Positions 24,828 to 33,769 of a stretch of DNA of 64,000 nucleotides are shown here, piece by piece. The notes beneath the pieces were generated by a model. The model saw only the letters and a program-made list of their open reading frames with translations, had not been told where the DNA came from and ran no database searches. Source of the DNA: DAOQVR01 sp035341665 (GTDB lineage: Bacteria > Chloroflexota > Anaerolineae > JAAYZQ01). Position 1 is the stretch's first letter, and each line of letters opens with the position of its first letter. The stretch spans positions 13,699-77,698 of the forward strand of contig DAOQVR010000019.1 of assembly GCA_035341665.1 (NCBI GenBank). The letters run 5' to 3'. The translations under genes and the position numbers were made by a program.

Positions 24828-25766
24828 CTACTCGCCTCCTTCGCTCACCAGCTGCATAAAGACCTCCTCGAGCGAGGGCACGCCCATCTCATACCGGGTA
24901 AAGATCACACCGGCCCGCAGGGCCGAGGGGGCCAGCTCGCGCTTGGCTGTCGCGAGGTCCCGAACCAGGATGCGTACCGACTGTGCCTGTAGAGCGACGG
25001 AGGAGACCCAGGGGACTGCTCGCAGCCCTTCGGCCCAGGCGTGGAGCGACGGGACAAACTCGGCTTCGGTCTCGACCAGGAAGACGGGAGAGGAGTACCG
25101 CTCCAGCAGCTCCTGCTGGGGAGCCTGGATCACCAACCTCCCTTGGTCGATAATGCCCACCGTGTCGCAGACACGCTCGACATCGGCCAGGATGTGGGTG
25201 GACATGAGCACGGTGCATCTGCCGCGCAGGCGGTCGATCAGCTCGAGCAGTTCTTTCCGGCCGACAGGGTCGAGGGAGCTGACCGGCTCGTCGAGCAAGA
25301 GCACGGCAGGCCGGTTCATCGTGGCCTGGGCGATGCCCAGCCGGTGGCGCATCCCTCCGGAGTAGCCGCCGATGCGGCGCCGCGCGGCCTTGGTCATACC
25401 CGTTAGCTCGAGAAGCTCTTTGGCGCGCGCCTTGCGCTCCTGAGCCGGGAGGCCAAAGACTCTGCCCACATGGTCGAGCATCTCTTGCCCGGTCATCCAG
25501 GGGTAGAAGGAGGGGTCCTGGGGCAGGTAGCCGACGTGGGCGGCCGTGCGCAGCCGGCCGGCCGTGACTTCGACGCCGTCCACCCAGGCTTGCCCGGAGT
25601 CGGCACGCGCCAGGCCGGTCAGGATGCGGATGGTGGTTGTCTTTCCCGCGCCGTTGGGTCCCAGGAAGCCAAAGACGGAGCCAGCCTCGACACTGAGGGA
25701 CAGGCCGTCCAGCGCCCGCACCTCGCCAAAGGCCTTGACGAGGCCCTCAATCCGAATCGCCGGCAT
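24828..25766 (-). CDS. ABC transporter ATPase (ABC-2/NatA type)
   Basis: A 312-residue ATPase. Walker A is GPNGAGKTTT, signature YSGGMRHRLGIAQA, Walker B LLLDEPVSSLDP, and the H-loop lies in the segment TVLMSTHILADVERVCD. A C-terminal domain of about 90 residues follows, as in the NosF/CcmA/NatA-like group. Start: ATG at 25766 with GGAGGAG upstream; the frame upstream overlaps the PLDc_N gene. It pairs with the permease at 24059-24826. Confidence 0.93.
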   Translation of the reverse strand: MPAIRIEGLVKAFGEVRALDGLSLSVEAGSVFGFLGPNGAGKTTTIRILTGLARADSGQAWVDGVEVTAGRLRTAAHVGYLPQDPSFYPWMTGQEMLDHVGRVFGLPAQERKARAKELLELTGMTKAARRRIGGYSGGMRHRLGIAQATMNRPAVLLLDEPVSSLDPVGRKELLELIDRLRGRCTVLMSTHILADVERVCDTVGIIDQGRLVIQAPQQELLERYSSPVFLVETEAEFVPSLHAWAEGLRAVPWVSSVALQAQSVRILVRDLATAKRELAPSALRAGVIFTRYEMGVPSLEEVFMQLVSEGGE

Positions 25767-25971
25767 CCTGCTCCTCCTCTCGCCCGAAGACCAGGTAGAT
25801 GATCGGGCCAAAGGTGCTGACGAAAAGGATCACGAGCAGCCAGACCCACTTGGGACCCTTGGTTCGCCGGCGCCGGGACCAATCGACCAAAGCCCAGCCA
25901 ATGACGCATAGGTCCAGGATCAACACTGGGATCAGGAACGGCAACAGCTCCTTCAGGGTCGCGCTCTCCAT
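25747..25971 (-). CDS. PLDc_N-domain small membrane protein
   Basis: A 74-residue protein with two hydrophobic helices separated by the basic WSRRRRTKGPKWVW and ending FGPIIYLVFGREEEQ. This is the PLDc_N (phospholipase D nuclease N-terminal, also seen alone) domain, whose stand-alone forms often accompany ABC-2 transporters. Start: ATG at 25971 with AGAGG upstream. It overlaps the ATPase gene by 20 bp and is first in that operon. It may be an accessory subunit or regulator of the transporter; this is inferred from position. Confidence 0.8.
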   Translation of the reverse strand: MESATLKELLPFLIPVLILDLCVIGWALVDWSRRRRTKGPKWVWLLVILFVSTFGPIIYLVFGREEEQDAGDSD

Positions 25972-26078
25972 CCTCTGACTCCTCGTGGCAATCGACGGAC
26001 TCGCAGGATTCCCTCGCATCTGGGGCCGTCGCGCCGGCCCCTGGACCTGCGAATCGACCAGAATCGGGCAGTGGCAGG

Positions 26079-26107
26079 ATAATAGCACCTGTCGAGCGAC
26101 AGGGCAA
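26079..26107 (-). promoter_or_regulatory. Promoter and candidate operator of PLDc_N/ABC operon
   Basis: On the minus strand TTGCCC, 17 bp, TATTAT. The spacer contains CCTGTCG-N2-CGACAGG (26088-26103), a perfect 7-bp inverted repeat that fits a repressor site between the two hexamers. Confidence 0.6.
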
Positions 26108-26122
26108 GCAGCAGCGACACCT

Positions 26123-26656
26123 TCAGAAGACCAGGTAGTAGAATAGCGCGATCTCGCGCGTCCCCGGCTCGATCCCGCGGTAAAGGTAGGCGTCGAATCC
26201 ACCCAGAACGAAGCCGCACGACTCGTAGAGCCGGCACGCGCCTACGTTGACGTTCTGCGTCTCTAGCATGAGGCCAGGCATGCCACGATCCCGGGCCCAG
26301 TTGGCGGCCTGCTCGATCAGCTGGCGGCCGATGCCTCGGCGGCGGCAGCCCAGATCGACTGCGATGTCCCAGATGAGGGCGAGCCAGTTCCAGTTCTCGT
26401 GCACCAGGACTTGTCCTGCGACTTGGCCGTCGCGATAGGCAATCCAGGCAGCGCGGTCAGGCCGTCCGACGTACTCCTGTGCGCTATGGACCTCGGGACC
26501 GTAGCGCTTGACGTAGGGCGTCAGCGGCTGCACCGTGTAGCTGATTCGCCCGCCTGTCGCGTGCAGGCAGAGCTCGGACTCAACGGCGAAAGAGTTGTCA
26601 CAGCGGTTCAGATCGCCCTGGTTGGCGAAGGTAAGAGGTGTGATCGTCACGGCCAT
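26123..26656 (-). CDS. GNAT N-acetyltransferase (streptothricin-acetyltransferase-like)
   Basis: A 177-residue GNAT. The core is LALIWDIAVDLGCRRRGIGRQLIEQAANWA, with the acetyl-CoA site R-R-R-G-I-G, then LMLETQNVNVGACRLYESCGFVLGGFDAYLY, which matches the C-terminal part of the Sat/GNAT subgroup (N..A...Y...GF). Such enzymes acetylate streptothricin or other small amines, but the real substrate here is unknown. The start codon follows GGGAGGAG. It has its own likely extended -10 (TGGTACAAT on the minus strand at 26694-26702), so it is a single gene. Confidence 0.85.
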   Translation of the reverse strand: MAVTITPLTFANQGDLNRCDNSFAVESELCLHATGGRISYTVQPLTPYVKRYGPEVHSAQEYVGRPDRAAWIAYRDGQVAGQVLVHENWNWLALIWDIAVDLGCRRRGIGRQLIEQAANWARDRGMPGLMLETQNVNVGACRLYESCGFVLGGFDAYLYRGIEPGTREIALFYYLVF

Positions 26657-26821
26657 GTTGGCACTCCTCCCTATGTGCGGCCTGCTGGTCCGGATTGTAC
26701 CACAGGGCCTCGCGCGCGGCCTGGTGTGCGACCTCTACGTGTGTGACCAATGTCATACCACGCCAGCATGGCCGCGTGTAGAATGGTCTCAAGAACCAGA
26801 GGCACTCAGGAGGTAGAACCG

Positions 26822-28051
26822 GTGAGCCAGACTATAGACAACTCAAGGGCCCGCAAGGCCAAGCTCAAGGAGCTCTTGCTCCGGCTTCACAATGGGGAGC
26901 CACAGGAAGCGGTGCACGGCGACCTGGTGCAGACCTTGGGGATGATCCCCTACGGAGAGGTCGTCGAGGTCGAGCAGGAGCTGCTGCAGGAAGGGCTGCC
27001 CCAGGAGGAGCTGCTCAAGCTGTGCGACGTGCACTCGGCCGTGCTCGAGGGCAACGTGGACTTGAGCGCTGCCAAGGCGATCCCCGAGGGGCACCCGATG
27101 GACGTACTGATCCAGGAGAACAAGGCACTGTCGGCGGTGATCGCAAGGGCGAATACCCGCCTCGCCGACTTGGTCAACGTCGAAGAGGCTGCACTGCCGT
27201 CCGCTATCTTGGACCTGCTTGGGATCTTTAACCAACTCATGGATGTGCACAAGCACTACCTGCGCAAGGAGTACCTTCTCTTTCCTTACCTGGAGCGAGG
27301 TGGCGTCACCGGCCCGCCCAAAGTGATGTGGGGGAAGCACGATGAGATCCGCGACCTGCTCAAGGGCAGCCTCGAGGTTCTCAAGACGCCGGGCATCACC
27401 CGAGAAGAGCTTCTGGCGTCGAGCGAAATCGTGCTCCTGCCGGCCGTCAAGGGCGTTGCAGACATGATCGTCAAGGAGGAAGAAATCCTCTTTCCCATGC
27501 TGATGGATGCCCTGTCTGACGGAGACTGGTACGAGATCCAGCGGCAGTCGCTAGAGTTCGGTTACTGCCTGTACGATCCGCCGGTGGCGTGGGCGCCGCC
27601 GGGCATGGCTGCAGGTGGCCTAGAAGCGCTTCCTCAGCAAGCGGGCAAAGTACAGCTTCCCACCGGGAGCCTGGGCGTGCAGGACCTGCTTGCCCTTCTT
27701 AACACCCTGCCGGTGGACATCACCTTCGTGGGCAGCGACGACAAGGTCAAGTACTTTTCCCAGGGGCGCGAGAGGATCTTTCAGCGCAACAGAGCCATTC
27801 TGGGCCGCGATGTGCGCCAGTGCCACCCTCCGGCCAGTGCCCACATCGTCGACAAGATCCTGGAGGACTTTCGCAGCGGCCGGCAGAGCCGTGCGCCCTT
27901 CTGGATCAACATGGGCGGCCGCTTCATCCACATCGAGTACTTTGCCCTGCGAGGCGAAGAAGGGGAGTACCTTGGCACGCTCGAGGTGTCGCAGGACCTG
28001 ACGGCCTACAGGGCGCTGCAGGGCGAAAAGCGCATCTTGTCGTACGTGTAG
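26822..28051 (+). CDS. DUF438/hemerythrin/PAS protein
   Basis: A 409-residue cytosolic protein with three domains. DUF438 is at about 10-80 (LKELLLRLHNGEPQEAVHGDLVQTLG). A hemerythrin-like four-helix domain follows at about 100-240, with His and Glu ligand candidates in VHKHYLRKEYLLFPYLERGG, WGKHDEIRDLLKG and VKEEEILFPM. The C-terminal PAS domain is at about 285-405 (VDITFVGSDDKVKYFSQGRERIF). Family members are thought to sense or handle oxygen, NO or iron. The GTG at 26822 has AGGAGG 8 nt upstream. It precedes the DUF1858/DUF2249 gene by 11 bp; a single operon is likely. The PAS domain has no visible output domain. Confidence 0.9.
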   Translation: MSQTIDNSRARKAKLKELLLRLHNGEPQEAVHGDLVQTLGMIPYGEVVEVEQELLQEGLPQEELLKLCDVHSAVLEGNVDLSAAKAIPEGHPMDVLIQENKALSAVIARANTRLADLVNVEEAALPSAILDLLGIFNQLMDVHKHYLRKEYLLFPYLERGGVTGPPKVMWGKHDEIRDLLKGSLEVLKTPGITREELLASSEIVLLPAVKGVADMIVKEEEILFPMLMDALSDGDWYEIQRQSLEFGYCLYDPPVAWAPPGMAAGGLEALPQQAGKVQLPTGSLGVQDLLALLNTLPVDITFVGSDDKVKYFSQGRERIFQRNRAILGRDVRQCHPPASAHIVDKILEDFRSGRQSRAPFWINMGGRFIHIEYFALRGEEGEYLGTLEVSQDLTAYRALQGEKRILSYV

Positions 28052-28062
28052 AGGTGACTGAG

Positions 28063-28575
28063 ATGACGGGACTGATTATCTCGCCCAAGACCAAAGTCGC
28101 GGACCTGCTCGATGCCTATCCCGGACTGGAGGATGCGCTGATCCATCTCGTGCCGGCCTTTGAGAAACTGCGCAACCCCGTGCTGCGCCGGACTGTAGCC
28201 CGGATCACGACCCTGCAGCAGGCGGCAGCGATCGGCGGAGCGAAGGTGGATGACCTGATCACCCACCTCCGCAAGGCTGTGGGACAGGATTCGTTCTCAG
28301 GGGCGGAGGCGGCCGCCTACAACAGGCAGCAGCCCGCCTGGTTCGACGCGGAGCGGGTAGCGGCCGGCCTAGATGCCAGGCCGATGCTGGCTGCAGGGGA
28401 GCAGCCGGTGAACCAGGTGATTGCCGAGCTGAACGCCCAGCGTCCCGGCGACATCTACAAGCTCGTGGCACCCTTCCTGCCTGCTCCGCTGGTGGACAAG
28501 GCCACCAGCCTGGGCGTCTCCCACTGGATCACGCAGGAGGGGGACCTGTACGTTATCTACTTCGCCAAGGTGTAG
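28063..28575 (+). CDS. DUF1858/DUF2249 protein
   Basis: A 170-residue protein. Residues 1-70 are a DUF1858 domain (LIISPKTKVADLLDAYPGLEDALIHLVPAFEKLRNPVLRRTVARITTLQQAAAIGG). The C-terminal part, from about 105, resembles DUF2249 (LDARPMLAAGEQPVNQVIAEL, then LPAPLVDKATSLG). These domains recur next to hemerythrin-type iron or NO-response proteins, and the gene is 11 bp behind one here. Start: ATG at 28063. The end is convergent with the DEAD-box helicase, 13 bp away. Confidence 0.85.
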   Translation: MTGLIISPKTKVADLLDAYPGLEDALIHLVPAFEKLRNPVLRRTVARITTLQQAAAIGGAKVDDLITHLRKAVGQDSFSGAEAAAYNRQQPAWFDAERVAAGLDARPMLAAGEQPVNQVIAELNAQRPGDIYKLVAPFLPAPLVDKATSLGVSHWITQEGDLYVIYFAKV

Positions 28576-28588
28576 ACAGGGGCCAGGC

Positions 28589-30049
28589 CTAGGGCCGGCG
28601 GCGACCCTCCCTGCGGGGGGAGCGACTGCGGCCTTGTGGATCGGGTGCCTTCTTCACCTCGAGAGGCTGAGGGGGCGGGGCATGCAGTGCCTGCTGGTAG
28701 TAGTCGTCCAGCAGCATGGCGAGCAGGGCCCTGCCCTCTTCTGTCTGCGCGAACTCGAGGACGAGTGGCTCGAAGCGCTCCATTCGCTCGACCTTGAGCC
28801 GGTCGCGCTGGCGCAGGCTGGCCTCCAGAAGGGCCGTCAGTCGCTCTCCGACAAGGGCAGCCACGTCAGAGTCGCTGGGCAGCGGCCACTGCTGCATCTC
28901 GATGCCGTATCGCTTGGCGATCTGGCCCAGGGCGAGCTGCTCGACCGGGTCGACCAGTGAGATGGCGACCCCACCGGCGCCTGCGCGCCCCGTCCTGCCG
29001 GCGCGATGGATGTAGAGCTCTGGCTCATCGGGCGGCTCGTAGATGACGACGTGCGTCAGGTCAGGCAGATCGATGCCCCTCGAGGCTACGTCGGTGGCGA
29101 CGAGGAATCGGAGCGTCCCCTCGCGCACGCGCGCCATGATCCTCTCCCGGGCGTCCTGCGAGAGGTCTGAGCTCAGCTCGTCGGCGTCGTAGCCGAACCG
29201 CTGCAGGACAGCCGCAACGTAGGCCACGCGCGTCCGGGTGTTGCAGAAGATGAGCGCCGAAGGGGGCATCTCTGTCTCGATGATGCGCACCAGGCTGCGG
29301 TCCTTGTCCATCCCCGGAACGACATAATACACGTGCTGGACATCGGTCACGTGTACGTGGTCGCGGCTGAGGCTCAAGAACTCGGGCTCGTGAAGGAATT
29401 CGCCGGCCAGTCGCTTGACGTGGGCGGGGAAGGTCGCCGAGAACATGCACACCTGGACACTGCGGGAGGGAAGGTAGCGCTGGATGGCGCGCATGTCCTG
29501 GTGAAAGCCCATCGACAACATGCGGTCTGCCTCGTCAAAGACGAGGAATCTCAGGTCGGACAGGGATAGGTTCCGCTTGAGCAGATGGTCGAGGATGCGT
29601 CCCGGGGTGCCCACTACCAAGTGGGCTCCGTCCCGGAAGGCCTGGAGCTGCGGGCCGTAGGCCACGCCGCCGTAGACGGCGGCCGTCCGCATCCCGCCCT
29701 CGCCGGCAAGGGTCCCTGCCTCGCCGGCCACTTGGCGGGCGAGCTCGCGCGTGGGCACCAGGACCAGTGCCTGGCAGGTGGGGTGACCCGGGTCGATGCG
29801 ATCCAGGATGGGCAGGAGATAGGCACCCGTCTTTCCGCTGCCGGTCCGCGACTGAACCATCAGGTCGCGTCCGGCGAGCAGGAAGGGGATCGAGCGGCTC
29901 TGTACCGGCATCAGCTCCGTCCAGCCGGCGCGCGCTACGGCCTCGCGAAGGGGCTGTGGCATGTCGCTCAGAGCCATCTCGGGCGGCGTGTTCGCCTGCT
30001 CGGCCCCGCCGGCACCCGGGGTCTGGAGTTCGGGAAGGGGTTCGTTCAT
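28589..30049 (-). CDS. DEAD-box ATP-dependent RNA helicase
   Basis: A 486-residue helicase acting in RNA remodelling or ribosome assembly, possibly in the cold. The motifs are in order: Q-motif region WTELMPVQSRSIPFLLAGRD, motif I SRTGSGKT (about 68), PTRELA (about 98), TPGR, FDEADRM, SAT, then the C-terminal ATDVASRGIDLPDL and HRAGRTGRAG. A 100-residue tail ends in the basic PQGRSRSPRREGRRRP, an RNA-binding extension. Start: ATG at 30049 after GAGAGGAATGCC. It is transcribed divergently from the amidohydrolase. Confidence 0.95.
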   Translation of the reverse strand: MNEPLPELQTPGAGGAEQANTPPEMALSDMPQPLREAVARAGWTELMPVQSRSIPFLLAGRDLMVQSRTGSGKTGAYLLPILDRIDPGHPTCQALVLVPTRELARQVAGEAGTLAGEGGMRTAAVYGGVAYGPQLQAFRDGAHLVVGTPGRILDHLLKRNLSLSDLRFLVFDEADRMLSMGFHQDMRAIQRYLPSRSVQVCMFSATFPAHVKRLAGEFLHEPEFLSLSRDHVHVTDVQHVYYVVPGMDKDRSLVRIIETEMPPSALIFCNTRTRVAYVAAVLQRFGYDADELSSDLSQDARERIMARVREGTLRFLVATDVASRGIDLPDLTHVVIYEPPDEPELYIHRAGRTGRAGAGGVAISLVDPVEQLALGQIAKRYGIEMQQWPLPSDSDVAALVGERLTALLEASLRQRDRLKVERMERFEPLVLEFAQTEEGRALLAMLLDDYYQQALHAPPPQPLEVKKAPDPQGRSRSPRREGRRRP

Positions 30050-30074
30050 GGCATTCCTCTCAATCTATCCCCTC

Positions 30075-30103
30075 ACACTAGCGGGCAGCGTACGGAATGT
30101 CAA
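30075..30103 (-). promoter_or_regulatory. Promoter of DEAD-box helicase
   Basis: On the minus strand TTGACA, 17 bp, TAGTGT. Confidence 0.65.
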
Positions 30104-30128
30104 GCCGACCGGCACGGCAGGAGCCGGT

Positions 30129-30157
30129 TTGACCGCAGGCGCATCCTGCGCTATCCT
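30129..30157 (+). promoter_or_regulatory. Promoter of amidohydrolase
   Basis: TTGACC, 17 bp, TATCCT, about 60 nt before the start at 30218. Confidence 0.6.
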
Positions 30158-30217
30158 GAAGCGGCGCGCAGCCGTGCCAGGCAGCCGCACAGAACGGAGG
30201 GGGGAGCTGCATCGGAT

Positions 30218-31807
30218 ATGGCGGGGATTCTGCTCACCAACGCCCGGATTCACACTTTGGACGTCCGGCATCCGGCGGCCACGGCACTCGCCATCGAAGG
30301 TGGCCGTGTCGTCGCCGTGGACACTACGAGCCGCCTTCTGCCGGAGTTCGCCGATCGCTTCGAGGTCGAAGACATGCACGGGCAGGTGCTGCTGCCCGGA
30401 CTGACCGATGCCCACCTGCACCTGCAGATGTTCGCGCTTGGCTTGGAGATGGTCGACTGCGAGACGGCCACGCGTGAGGAGTGCCTGCGGCGCATCGGAG
30501 AGCATGCTCGCCACACGCCTCCCGGGGAGTGGATTCTTGGGCGAAACTACAACCAGAATGCCTGGCCCGAGGGGCCCGGCACCGTAGTCGACCTGGACGC
30601 GGTCGCGCCGGAGAACCCGGTGTACATCAGCCACAAGTCGTACCACGCGGGATGGGCCAACCGCCTGGCGCTTGAGGCGGGGGACCTGGGCGCCGGCACC
30701 CTGGACCCGAAGGGCGGCCGTCTGGGGAGAAGCCCCGACGGACGTCTGGACGGCATCCTCTACGAGAGCGCTACGGAGCTGGTGGAGGAGAAGATTCCCC
30801 ATCCTTCGCTCGATCGGATCGCGCGGGCCCTGCGCCGCGCGCAGCAAGCGCTCTGGGAGGTGGGGCTGACCGGCGTACACGACTTTGACCGAGGGGAGTG
30901 CCTGTCCGCTCTGCAGGTCCTGCACGCGTCGGGCGAGCTGAAGCTGCGCGTGCTGAAGAGCATTCCTCTTGAGGACTTGCCCCTGGCGGGTCGCCTGGGG
31001 CTTCGGACCGGGTTCGGCGACGACATGCTCAGGATTGGCCCGGTCAAGGCTTTCATGGACGGCGCGCTGGGCCCTCAGACGGCTGCCATGCTGGAGCCCT
31101 TCGAGGGCTCGGAAGACCGTGGCATCTTGATGATGGACTCGGGGGAGTTGTTTGAGCATGCGCGCCTGGCGGCAGACAAGGGCCTGGGCATGGCGGTCCA
31201 CGCCATCGGCGACCGTGCGAATCGCGAAGTACTGGACGCCTACGAACGGCTGCGCAGGTACGAGCGTGATCGGCTCGGCTCGCCGGACCTACGCCACCGC
31301 ATAGAGCACGTCCAGCTACTTCACCCAGAGGATGCCGGCCGGTTGGCCGAGCTGAACATCATCGCCTCCATGCAGCCACTCCACGCCACCTCGGACATGT
31401 ACACGGCAGACCGCTACTGGGGACGACGCGCCGCGCTGTCGTATGCCCTGCACACGCAGCTGCAGGCAGGTGCGCGCGTTGCCTTCGGCTCGGACGCGCC
31501 GGTGGAAGTGCCCAATCCCTTCCTGGGGTTGCACGCCGCCGTCACCCGGCGCAGGGCCGACGGATCGCCGGGAGAGGACGGCTGGTATCCGATGCAGCGT
31601 CTGAGCGTGATGGAAGCGCTGCAGGGCTTCACGACAGGTGCGGCGTACGCGGCGGGGATGGAGGATCGCCTCGGCCGGCTGGCTACCGGCTGCCTGGCCG
31701 ACCTCATCGTGCTCGATACCGACCCCTTTGGCTGCGAGGCGCACGAGCTTCGGCAGATCCGCCCCTTGTGCGCGATGGTGGGCGGGGAGTGGGTTTTTAG
31801 GCGGTAA
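30218..31807 (+). CDS. Amidohydrolase (YtcJ-like)
   Basis: A 529-residue metal-dependent amidohydrolase. The N-terminal beta strands MAGILLTNARIHTLD and the site GLTDAHLHLQMFALGLEMVDC (HxH metal pair) open the fold. Then come VKAFMDGALGPQTAAML, MAVHAIGDRANREVLDAYE, HRIEHVQLLHPEDAGRL and VAFGSDAPVEVPNPFLG, the usual order of the YtcJ subgroup of the superfamily. The physiological amide substrate is unknown. The ATG at 30218 is the first in-frame start near a GGAGG sequence, although the spacing of about 16 nt is long. It is divergent from the helicase. Confidence 0.9.
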   Translation: MAGILLTNARIHTLDVRHPAATALAIEGGRVVAVDTTSRLLPEFADRFEVEDMHGQVLLPGLTDAHLHLQMFALGLEMVDCETATREECLRRIGEHARHTPPGEWILGRNYNQNAWPEGPGTVVDLDAVAPENPVYISHKSYHAGWANRLALEAGDLGAGTLDPKGGRLGRSPDGRLDGILYESATELVEEKIPHPSLDRIARALRRAQQALWEVGLTGVHDFDRGECLSALQVLHASGELKLRVLKSIPLEDLPLAGRLGLRTGFGDDMLRIGPVKAFMDGALGPQTAAMLEPFEGSEDRGILMMDSGELFEHARLAADKGLGMAVHAIGDRANREVLDAYERLRRYERDRLGSPDLRHRIEHVQLLHPEDAGRLAELNIIASMQPLHATSDMYTADRYWGRRAALSYALHTQLQAGARVAFGSDAPVEVPNPFLGLHAAVTRRRADGSPGEDGWYPMQRLSVMEALQGFTTGAAYAAGMEDRLGRLATGCLADLIVLDTDPFGCEAHELRQIRPLCAMVGGEWVFRR

Positions 31808-31898
31808 GCGGGAGTGTTTCGGAGGTTGCTGGACGGCGGCAGCCGAAGGGGTTGATGCTGCGGCCATCGCCGCGCTTGCCTTGCCCTTAGTCCCCCCC

Positions 31899-31927
31899 TT
31901 GTGCTTCACGCCATCTCGTGGTATACT
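31899..31927 (+). promoter_or_regulatory. Promoter of receiver/histidine kinase operon
   Basis: TTGTGC, 17 bp, TATACT, about 45 nt before the start at 31979. Confidence 0.65.
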
Positions 31928-31978
31928 ATGGATGTCGTAGATGGACTAGTGGGTATCAGCCGACCGAGGAGGGGGAGC

Positions 31979-32380
31979 ATGAGCACCAAGGGCGACATCC
32001 TGGTCATCGACGATGATCCCGACTTTTGCGATGTGGTCAGCACCACGCTCGCGGAGAACGGCTTTGCCGTGCGCTGCGCCCACAACGGTACAGACGGCTT
32101 GGCGATGATGCGCGAGAGAAAGCCTGACCTGGTGTTCTTGGATGTGATCATGGTGTCGCCGACGGAGGGCTGCTCGGTGAGCGACGACATCTTTGACGAT
32201 CCAGAGCTGCGCCAAGTGCCCGTCGTCATGGTCACAAGCATCGTCGACACCGAGTACATCGGGTGGTTTCCCACCGACCGGCCGCTGCACGTCGATCTTT
32301 TCGTGGAGAAACCCGTTCCGATGCACAAGCTACTGGAGCTTGCCAACCGCTTCGCGCGGCAAGCCGAAGCCGCGCCCTAG
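31979..32380 (+). CDS. Stand-alone response-regulator receiver
   Basis: A 133-residue CheY-like receiver with no output domain. Acidic pocket IDDDPD near residue 12, phosphoacceptor in LVFLDVIM (about 58), conserved Thr/Ser in VVMVTSIV, and Lys in VEKPVP. A longer loop after the phosphoacceptor (VSPTEGCSVSDDIFDDPEL) distinguishes it from ordinary CheY. Start: ATG at 31979 after GAGGAGGGGGAGC. It is 9 bp upstream of the histidine kinase and presumably its partner. Confidence 0.92.
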   Translation: MSTKGDILVIDDDPDFCDVVSTTLAENGFAVRCAHNGTDGLAMMRERKPDLVFLDVIMVSPTEGCSVSDDIFDDPELRQVPVVMVTSIVDTEYIGWFPTDRPLHVDLFVEKPVPMHKLLELANRFARQAEAAP

Positions 32381-32389
32381 ACCGGCACG

Positions 32390-33769
32390 GTGGAAGCAAA
32401 GCCTCCCATCGAAGCACACCTCATCGGGCGAAACGGCTGGCTGATTCGGCTGCGCTGGTTGGCAGTCGGCTGTTCTGCACTGGCGATTGCGCTCGGCGGG
32501 CTCCTGTTCCCGGACTCGGTGGCCGTCGGCCCGCTGCTGGCGGTGGTGGCGGCCATCGCCCTCTACGACCTGCAGTTCAGCCTGTACCTCCGCGCCCTGC
32601 GCTTGGCGCCCCCAGGCGAGGCGCGGCTTCGGCAGGCAACCCACTTCGCGTACGCCCAGGTGGCGCTTGACCTCATTGCCTTGGCGGCGCTCCTGCACTT
32701 CTCTGGAGGCATCGAGAACCCGCTGGTGATCTGCTTTGTGCTTCATGTCATCACGGCAAGCGTCCTGCTGCAGCGGCGGGTGAGCTACCTGGTGGCAGCG
32801 CTGGCGTCGGTTCTGATCGCAAGTCTGGCAGGCCTGGAGTATTGGGGGGTTCTCCGCCACTTCCACCTGCCGCTATTCGGCGTGGAGCTGTACCGCCATC
32901 AGCTATACCTGGCGACGTCGACAGCGGCCTTGACCGGCACACTCTTCCTGGTTGCCTACCTTGCAACATCGATGACAACCCAGCTGCGGGAACAGGACCG
33001 GGAGCTGCAGGCATCCATCGAGATCAGCAGGGTCAGGGGCCGGGAACTGGAGGAAGTGAACGAGCAGCTGCGCCGGACCGACTCCGAGCGCACCCGCTTC
33101 ATGGTCCTGGTCACCCACGAGCTGCGGGCACCGGTCAGCTCGATTTACAGCTGCCTGGAGCTTGCCTTGTCTGGCGTGGCGTCCCCGGAGAAGGCACGAG
33201 AGGTGCTGGAGCGCGCGCAGAATCGCGCCAAGGAGCTTCTGTCCTTCATCAGCGACCTGCTGAGCCTGACGCGGATCCGTGAGCAGGCAGTTGTGAGGGA
33301 TGTGCTGCCGGTAATCCAGCTGGCCGATGTGCTGCGCGATGTGGAAGATGTCATGAAGGTCGAGGCGGAGAGAGCAGACATCCTGTTCGGCGTTGAGATC
33401 GCGCCTGACCTGGCGCCTGTGCGTGCCCGAGCTGACCAGATGAGGCTGGTCTGGATGAACCTGGTGAGCAACGCCATCAAGTACACCCATCCGGGGGGTA
33501 TTGTCCGAGTCGTCCTGGGACAGGATGGTGAGAATGTGGTAGCGAGCGTGCATGACACCGGAATTGGAATCGCTGCCGACGACATACCAAGAGTGTTCGA
33601 CGAGTTCTACCGGGCTTCGAACGCCCGGCTGGTCAGCCCTCACGGCACGGGGGTGGGGCTTTCGATCGTCCGCAGGATCCTTGAGAACCTGGGAGGCAAG
33701 ATCTGGGTTGAATCGGAATCGGGGCTGGGTACCCGGTTCTGTTTCACGATCCCGCGGGCTTCCGGCTAG
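32390..33769 (+). CDS. Membrane histidine kinase
   Basis: A 459-residue sensor kinase. Residues 1-200 have about six hydrophobic segments (IRLRWLAVGCSALAIALGGLLF and on) with little extracellular loop, so it may sense the membrane itself or a lipophilic signal. A coiled-coil linker leads to the HisKA H-box FMVLVTHELRAPVSSIYSCL (about 240). The HATPase domain has the N-box MNLVSNAIKYT, G1 HDTGIGIAAD, F-box FDEFYR and G2 GTGVGLSIV. The GTG start at 32390 is chosen by frame and the hydrophobic start. It overlaps the convergent cyclic-nucleotide-binding gene by 4 bp. Confidence 0.93.
   Translation: MEAKPPIEAHLIGRNGWLIRLRWLAVGCSALAIALGGLLFPDSVAVGPLLAVVAAIALYDLQFSLYLRALRLAPPGEARLRQATHFAYAQVALDLIALAALLHFSGGIENPLVICFVLHVITASVLLQRRVSYLVAALASVLIASLAGLEYWGVLRHFHLPLFGVELYRHQLYLATSTAALTGTLFLVAYLATSMTTQLREQDRELQASIEISRVRGRELEEVNEQLRRTDSERTRFMVLVTHELRAPVSSIYSCLELALSGVASPEKAREVLERAQNRAKELLSFISDLLSLTRIREQAVVRDVLPVIQLADVLRDVEDVMKVEAERADILFGVEIAPDLAPVRARADQMRLVWMNLVSNAIKYTHPGGIVRVVLGQDGENVVASVHDTGIGIAADDIPRVFDEFYRASNARLVSPHGTGVGLSIVRRILENLGGKIWVESESGLGTRFCFTIPRASG

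Noticed and set aside
26750..26821. Promoter for the DUF438 gene with TAGAAT at 26779
   Set aside because: A -10-like hexamer is present but no acceptable -35 was found at 16-18 bp, so I did not list it.
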